From positions 1 through 64,000 of the forward strand of contig NZ_LKKO01000025.1 of assembly GCF_001455965.1 (NCBI RefSeq): a stretch of 64,000 nt of DNA, written 5' to 3'. The translations under genes and the position numbers were made by a program. This stretch comes from Methylobacterium sp. GXS13 (lineage in GTDB: Bacteria > Pseudomonadota > Alphaproteobacteria > Rhizobiales > Beijerinckiaceae). The notes beneath the pieces are model-generated. The model was not told the origin of the DNA. It ran no database searches and saw nothing but the letters and a program-made list of their open reading frames with translations. Positions 60,770 to 64,000 of this stretch are shown here, one piece after another (the first letter of the stretch is position 1; each line of letters opens with the position of its first letter).

Positions 60770-61153
60770 ATGCGCACTCTGCTGATCCGCGCCGCCTTCG
60801 CGGCTGTCGCCTTCTCCGCCTTAGCCGCCCAGGCCGCCGCGCCTGCCATGACGGCCGAGACCGCCAAGGGGCCGGCGCTCGTCGATGCCAAGAGCATGAC
60901 CCTCTACACCTTCGACAAGGACATGGGCGGCAAGTCGATGTGCAACGGCCCCTGCGCCACCAACTGGCCGGCCCTGATGGCCGCCTCCGGCTCGGCCGCC
61001 AGCGGCGACTGGACGATGGTGACGCGGGACGACGGCACGATGCAGTGGGCCTACAAGGGCAAGCCGCTCTACACCTTTGCCAAGGACACCAAGCCCGGCG
61101 ACATCACCGGCGACGGCTTCCTCAACGGCGCGTGGCACATCGCCAAGCCTTGA
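60770..61153 (+). CDS. COG4315-like secreted protein (Yx(FWY)xxD motif)
   Basis: The 127-aa protein has a signal peptide (MRTLLIRAAFAAVAFSALAA) and repeats of the motif LYTFDKDMGGKSMCNGPCATNWPAL and LYTFAKDTKPGDITGDGFL, the COG4315 pattern. Such proteins are secreted and of unclear role, often next to ECF sigma factors. It is divergent from the DUF305 gene and precedes the sigma gene. Confidence 0.85.
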   Translation: MRTLLIRAAFAAVAFSALAAQAAAPAMTAETAKGPALVDAKSMTLYTFDKDMGGKSMCNGPCATNWPALMAASGSAASGDWTMVTRDDGTMQWAYKGKPLYTFAKDTKPGDITGDGFLNGAWHIAKP

Positions 61154-61196
61154 TCGGTGAATGCCTTGATCGGCCCCCTCTGACCGGGAAACGTCG

Positions 61197-61706
61197 TTGG
61201 ACGAGATCGCCGCCCTCATCGAACCGCAGATCCCGGCGTTGCGGCGCTACGCCGTCGCGCTGTTGCGGGACCGCGAGGCGGCCGACGACCTCGTTCAGGA
61301 CACGCTGGAGCGGGCATTGTCCGCCTGGTCCGGGCGTCGCCGCGACGGCGACTTGCGGGCGTGGCTGTTCACGATCGAGCGCAATCTGTTCCTCGGCGCC
61401 GTCCGGCGCCGGGGCCGGCGCGGCGTCGATGTCGGCGCGGAAGCACTGGAGCAGGTGCCCGATCCGGGTATCGACCCGGAAGCCGCGTTGGGAGGCCACG
61501 ACGTACTCGCCGGGCTCGACACCCTGCCCGAGGAACAGCGCTCGGTGCTGCTGCTCGTCGCGGTGGAGGATCTGTCTTATGCCGAGGCGGCCCAGGTGCT
61601 CGGGGTACCGCTCGGCACGGTGATGTCGCGCTTAAGCCGGGCGCGGACACGGATGCGAAGTTTTCTGGAAACTGGCCGGACCGGCCTCTTGAGGAGGGTG
61701 AAATGA
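61197..61706 (+). CDS. ECF RNA polymerase sigma factor
   Basis: The 169-aa protein has region 2 (YAVALLRDREAADDLVQDTL then RAWLFTIERNLFLGAVRRR) and region 4 (LPEEQRSVLLLVAVEDLSYAEAAQVLGVPLGTVMSRLSRARTRM). It starts at TTG 61197 and overlaps the anti-sigma gene by four bases (ATGA). ECF sigma factors direct transcription of stress regulons; the neighbouring secreted proteins may be targets. Confidence 0.93.
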   Translation: MDEIAALIEPQIPALRRYAVALLRDREAADDLVQDTLERALSAWSGRRRDGDLRAWLFTIERNLFLGAVRRRGRRGVDVGAEALEQVPDPGIDPEAALGGHDVLAGLDTLPEEQRSVLLLVAVEDLSYAEAAQVLGVPLGTVMSRLSRARTRMRSFLETGRTGLLRRVK

Positions 61707-62512
61707 GCGGGGATCCACGCCCGGTCGGCGAGGACGACCTGCACGGCCTGATCGACGGCCGCCTCGAACCGGAGCGGCAGGCGCTGGTCGAGGCATGGCT
61801 CAAAGGAAAACCCGCGCGTGCGGCCGAGGTCTCGGCGGATCGCGCCCTGCGCGAGCGCCTGCGTGCCCGCCTCGCGCCGATCGCCGAGGAGGCGATCCCG
61901 GCGCGGCTCCGGGTGGCCAACATTCGCCCGCGACGTCGGTTCGTCGGCGGGGGCTGGTTCCCCATGGCAGCTGCAGCCGTGCTCTGCCTTGCGCTCGGCG
62001 GTGCCGGCGGCTGGGTTGGCCATGCCCTGCGCGGCGGACCCGCGACGGCGATGGTGGCGGAGGCACCGGCGACGCAGGACGCGGTCGCGGCCTTTCGCAC
62101 CTTCGTGGTCGAGGTGGTGCATCCGGTGGAGGTGCGCGCCGACGAGAAGCTCCACCTCGTGACGTGGCTCTCGAAGCGCCTCGGTCACGCGGTCGCGGCC
62201 CCCGATCTCGCGGCCCAAGGGTTTCGCCTGATGGGCGGGCGGCTGCTGCCGGCCGGCGCCGAATCCGCAGCGATGCTAATGTACGACGACGACCGCGGAA
62301 CCCGCCTGTCGCTCTACAGCCGTGTCGGAGACGGCGATGGGCGAACGCTCTTCCGCTTCGCTCGCGAGGGCGATGTCGCCGCCTTCTCCTGGGTCGATGG
62401 CGGCATGTCCTACGTCGTCACCGGTCGAACTGATGAGGCCCGGCTGCTCACTGTCGCGCAGGCGGTCGATGCGCAGGTGCGTGGCCTCGCGCCTGATCGT
62501 CGGCAGCCGTGA
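61703..62512 (+). CDS. transmembrane anti-sigma factor
   Basis: The 269-aa protein starts MSGDPRPVGEDDLHGLIDGR, a zinc-free anti-sigma N-terminus with the pattern LHGLIDGRLEPERQALVEAWL. A membrane segment lies at about residues 86-108 (GWFPMAAAAVLCLALGGAGG), followed by a periplasmic domain. It should hold the ECF sigma factor inactive until a periplasmic signal. GAGGAGGG precedes the ATG. Confidence 0.88.
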   Translation: MSGDPRPVGEDDLHGLIDGRLEPERQALVEAWLKGKPARAAEVSADRALRERLRARLAPIAEEAIPARLRVANIRPRRRFVGGGWFPMAAAAVLCLALGGAGGWVGHALRGGPATAMVAEAPATQDAVAAFRTFVVEVVHPVEVRADEKLHLVTWLSKRLGHAVAAPDLAAQGFRLMGGRLLPAGAESAAMLMYDDDRGTRLSLYSRVGDGDGRTLFRFAREGDVAAFSWVDGGMSYVVTGRTDEARLLTVAQAVDAQVRGLAPDRRQP

Positions 62513-63399
62513 CCCTCGACCAGCTCCGCATCTTCGTGGCGGTGGCCGAGCGGCAGCACGTGACGCGGGCTGCCGAGGCGCTGAACCTCGTCCAGTCGGC
62601 GGTCAGCACGGCGATCGCCAACATCGAGGGGCGGCACGCGACGAAGCTGTTTCACCGGGTCGGCCGCGGGATCGAGTTGACCGAGGCGGGGCGCGTGTTC
62701 CTCGTCGAGGCCCGCGCCGTGCTTGCCCGCGCCGACGCGGCCGAACTGGTGCTCGCCGACCTCAGCGGCCTGCGGCGCGGGACGCTGGCGCTCTACGCCA
62801 GCCAGACCATCGCCAGCGACTGGCTGCCTCGCCACCTCGTCGCCTTCCGCCGGGCCTACCCTGAGATCGCTATCCGGTTGGCGGTGGGCAACACCACCGA
62901 CGCCGCCGACGCGGTGCGCGCCGGGCAGGCCGAACTCGGCTTCGTCGAGGGGGCGCTCGACGACCCGACGCTTGCGAGCACCACCATCGCGCAGGACCAA
63001 CTGGTCCTCGTGGTCGCCCCTGGCCATGCCTTCGCCGGGGCGACCGACCTCGAACCCGAAAATCTCGCCGGGGCCGACTGGGTGCTGCGCGAGGCGGGAT
63101 CGGGAACCCGCTCGGCCTTCGAGGCGGCCCTGGGTGCGGCCGGCCTCGCAGCCGCCCAGCTTCGGGTCACGCTCGAACTGCCCTCTAACGAGGCGGTGCG
63201 CGCCGCCGTCGAGGCCGGGGGCGGGGCCGCCGTCCTGTCCGAGACCGTGGTCGCCGCAGCGCTTCGGGCCGGAACCCTGGTTCGGGCGGCGTTCGCCCTG
63301 CCGAGCCGGCCGTTCCGGGTGCTGCGCCACAAGGAGCGCTACCGCAGCCGGGCCGCCGACGCGTTGCTCGACCTGATCGCGACGGCGGATGCCGGATGA
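62509..63399 (+). CDS. LysR-family transcriptional regulator
   Basis: The 296-aa protein has an N-terminal winged helix-turn-helix (MTLDQLRIFVAVAERQHVTRAAEALNLVQS...) and a periplasmic-binding-like effector domain with LVLVVAPGHAFAGATDLEPE. It begins at GTG 62509 overlapping the anti-sigma stop. The effector is unknown; CysB- or CbbR-like sequences are plausible because a sulfite-oxidase-like gene lies downstream. Confidence 0.9.
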   Translation: MTLDQLRIFVAVAERQHVTRAAEALNLVQSAVSTAIANIEGRHATKLFHRVGRGIELTEAGRVFLVEARAVLARADAAELVLADLSGLRRGTLALYASQTIASDWLPRHLVAFRRAYPEIAIRLAVGNTTDAADAVRAGQAELGFVEGALDDPTLASTTIAQDQLVLVVAPGHAFAGATDLEPENLAGADWVLREAGSGTRSAFEAALGAAGLAAAQLRVTLELPSNEAVRAAVEAGGGAAVLSETVVAAALRAGTLVRAAFALPSRPFRVLRHKERYRSRAADALLDLIATADAG

Positions 63400-63767
63400 G
63401 CGATCCTGCGAAACCCGTGCACCCCGACGATCCCCGGGTGAGGCTCGCCGAGGACCGGACGGTTCTGGCAGCCGAGCGCACCTTCGTGGCGTGGCTTCGC
63501 ACCGGGCTCGCCTTCCTCGGCGTCGGCCTGGCCGCGCAGCGCTTCCTGCGGGAGGTGCTGGCGGTCTGGCCGCTAAAGGTGCTGTCGCTCACGTTGATCG
63601 CCTGCGCGCTTGCCTCGTTCGCCGGCGCCGCATGGCGGGACCGGGCGATTCGGGCGCGTCTCGCCGATGCCGAGATCCCGATGATGCCGCGCATCCTCAC
63701 CGTCGGGATCGCGGCCTTGCTGATCGCGATCTCGGGCCTTGCGGCCACCGCCCTGCTCTGGGCGTGA
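63396..63767 (+). CDS. DUF202 (YidH-type) membrane protein
   Basis: The 123-aa protein has LAEDRTVLAAERTFVAWLRTGLAFLG, the DUF202 signature, and three hydrophobic segments. The family is of unknown function. Its start overlaps the stop of the LysR gene (ATGA). Confidence 0.88.
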   Translation: MSDPAKPVHPDDPRVRLAEDRTVLAAERTFVAWLRTGLAFLGVGLAAQRFLREVLAVWPLKVLSLTLIACALASFAGAAWRDRAIRARLADAEIPMMPRILTVGIAALLIAISGLAATALLWA

Positions 63768-63770
63768 CTG

Positions 63771-64000
63771 TTAGGCCACCGTGACCCGTACCCGGTGCCA
63801 GGCGGCGCTGAGGTAGCCCTTGTAGTTCCAGGTGTCGTCGGGCGCCGCCGGCTGGGTCTGGCCGGCGGAGTCCCAGGCCCGCACCGCGAGTTCGTGTTCG
63901 CCCGCGGTCAGCTCGCGGTCGATCTCCCAGAACGTCCAGGCGTAGGGCGCGTCGGCATCGCGGTCGATCCGGGCCTGTGCCCAGCTGCGACCGCCATCCG
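63771..64000 (-). CDS. sulfite-oxidase-like molybdoenzyme, C-terminal part (cut by window edge)
   Basis: The minus-strand frame ends at TAA (63771-63773). The last 75 residues read DGGRSWAQARIDRDADAPYA-WTFWEIDRELTAGEHELAVRAW and QPAAPDDTWNYKGYLSAAWHRVRVTVA, the Mo-co dimerisation domain of sulfite oxidase/SorA-type enzymes. The catalytic domain lies outside the window. Such enzymes oxidise sulfite to sulfate in the periplasm. Confidence 0.85.
   Translation of the reverse strand, partial: DGGRSWAQARIDRDADAPYAWTFWEIDRELTAGEHELAVRAWDSAGQTQPAAPDDTWNYKGYLSAAWHRVRVTVA

Overview
The window is high-GC DNA from an alphaproteobacterium, most likely Methylobacterium/Methylorubrum or a close relative. 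This rests on the GC-rich codon usage, the pth/ychF neighbourhood, and the stack of COG4705 membrane proteins, ECF sigma/anti-sigma pair and DUF305 protein. It is inference; no 16S gene or marker search was possible. Layout: (1) 1-9.1 kb is ordinary chromosome: partial ftsK, mtnA, a ParE-type toxin-antitoxin pair, a MaoC-type dehydratase, ychF, a VapBC-type pair wedged between pth and ychF, pth, a small secreted protein and a FUSC-type membrane protein. (2) 9.2-37.2 kb is an integrative element bounded by an 85/86-bp direct repeat that contains the 5' half of a tRNA-Arg(TCT) cut in the anticodon loop. (3) 37.2-55.9 kb is a second accessory region with many orphan genes, a large serine recombinase fused to transposase-like domains, and a two-component system followed by three COG4705 membrane proteins and a PAP2 phosphatase. 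(4) 55.9-58.5 kb is a decayed IS91-type element with a tyrosine recombinase gene. (5) 58.7-64 kb again looks chromosomal: YncE-like propeller, DUF305 protein, COG4315 protein, ECF sigma factor, anti-sigma factor, LysR regulator, DUF202 protein and the end of a sulfite-oxidase-like gene. || The most interesting part is the left half of the element (9.85-25.1 kb), a probable anti-phage system. Four genes overlap by 1-4 bases from 12277 to 25092: a 1733-aa DEAD-type helicase ending in a DUF1998 region, a 929-aa SNF2 helicase, a 1350-aa N6-adenine methyltransferase and a 259-aa HNH nuclease. In content this resembles class 1 DISARM (DrmA, DrmB, DrmD, DrmMI). However, DrmA and DrmB appear fused, as in Druantia DruE-like proteins; no phospholipase-D protein (DrmC) is present; an HNH nuclease takes the terminal position; and two unrecognised genes (121 and 622 aa) sit upstream on the same strand. 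|| The rest of the element supplies mobility and maintenance: a small HTH protein overlapping a primase-helicase, a long inverted repeat that could be an origin, a tyrosine integrase, a PIN-domain protein and, at the right end, a second methyltransferase gene overlapping an unknown 249-aa partner. || In the second region two gene families occur twice (41.0-42.4 kb and 53.5-55.0 kb), suggesting duplicated or serially acquired modules. The two-component system probably controls the COG4705/PAP2 genes through a tandem 11-bp repeat found just ahead of them. The end cluster (58.7-63.8 kb) looks like an envelope or oxidative/metal stress regulon with its own sigma and anti-sigma pair.
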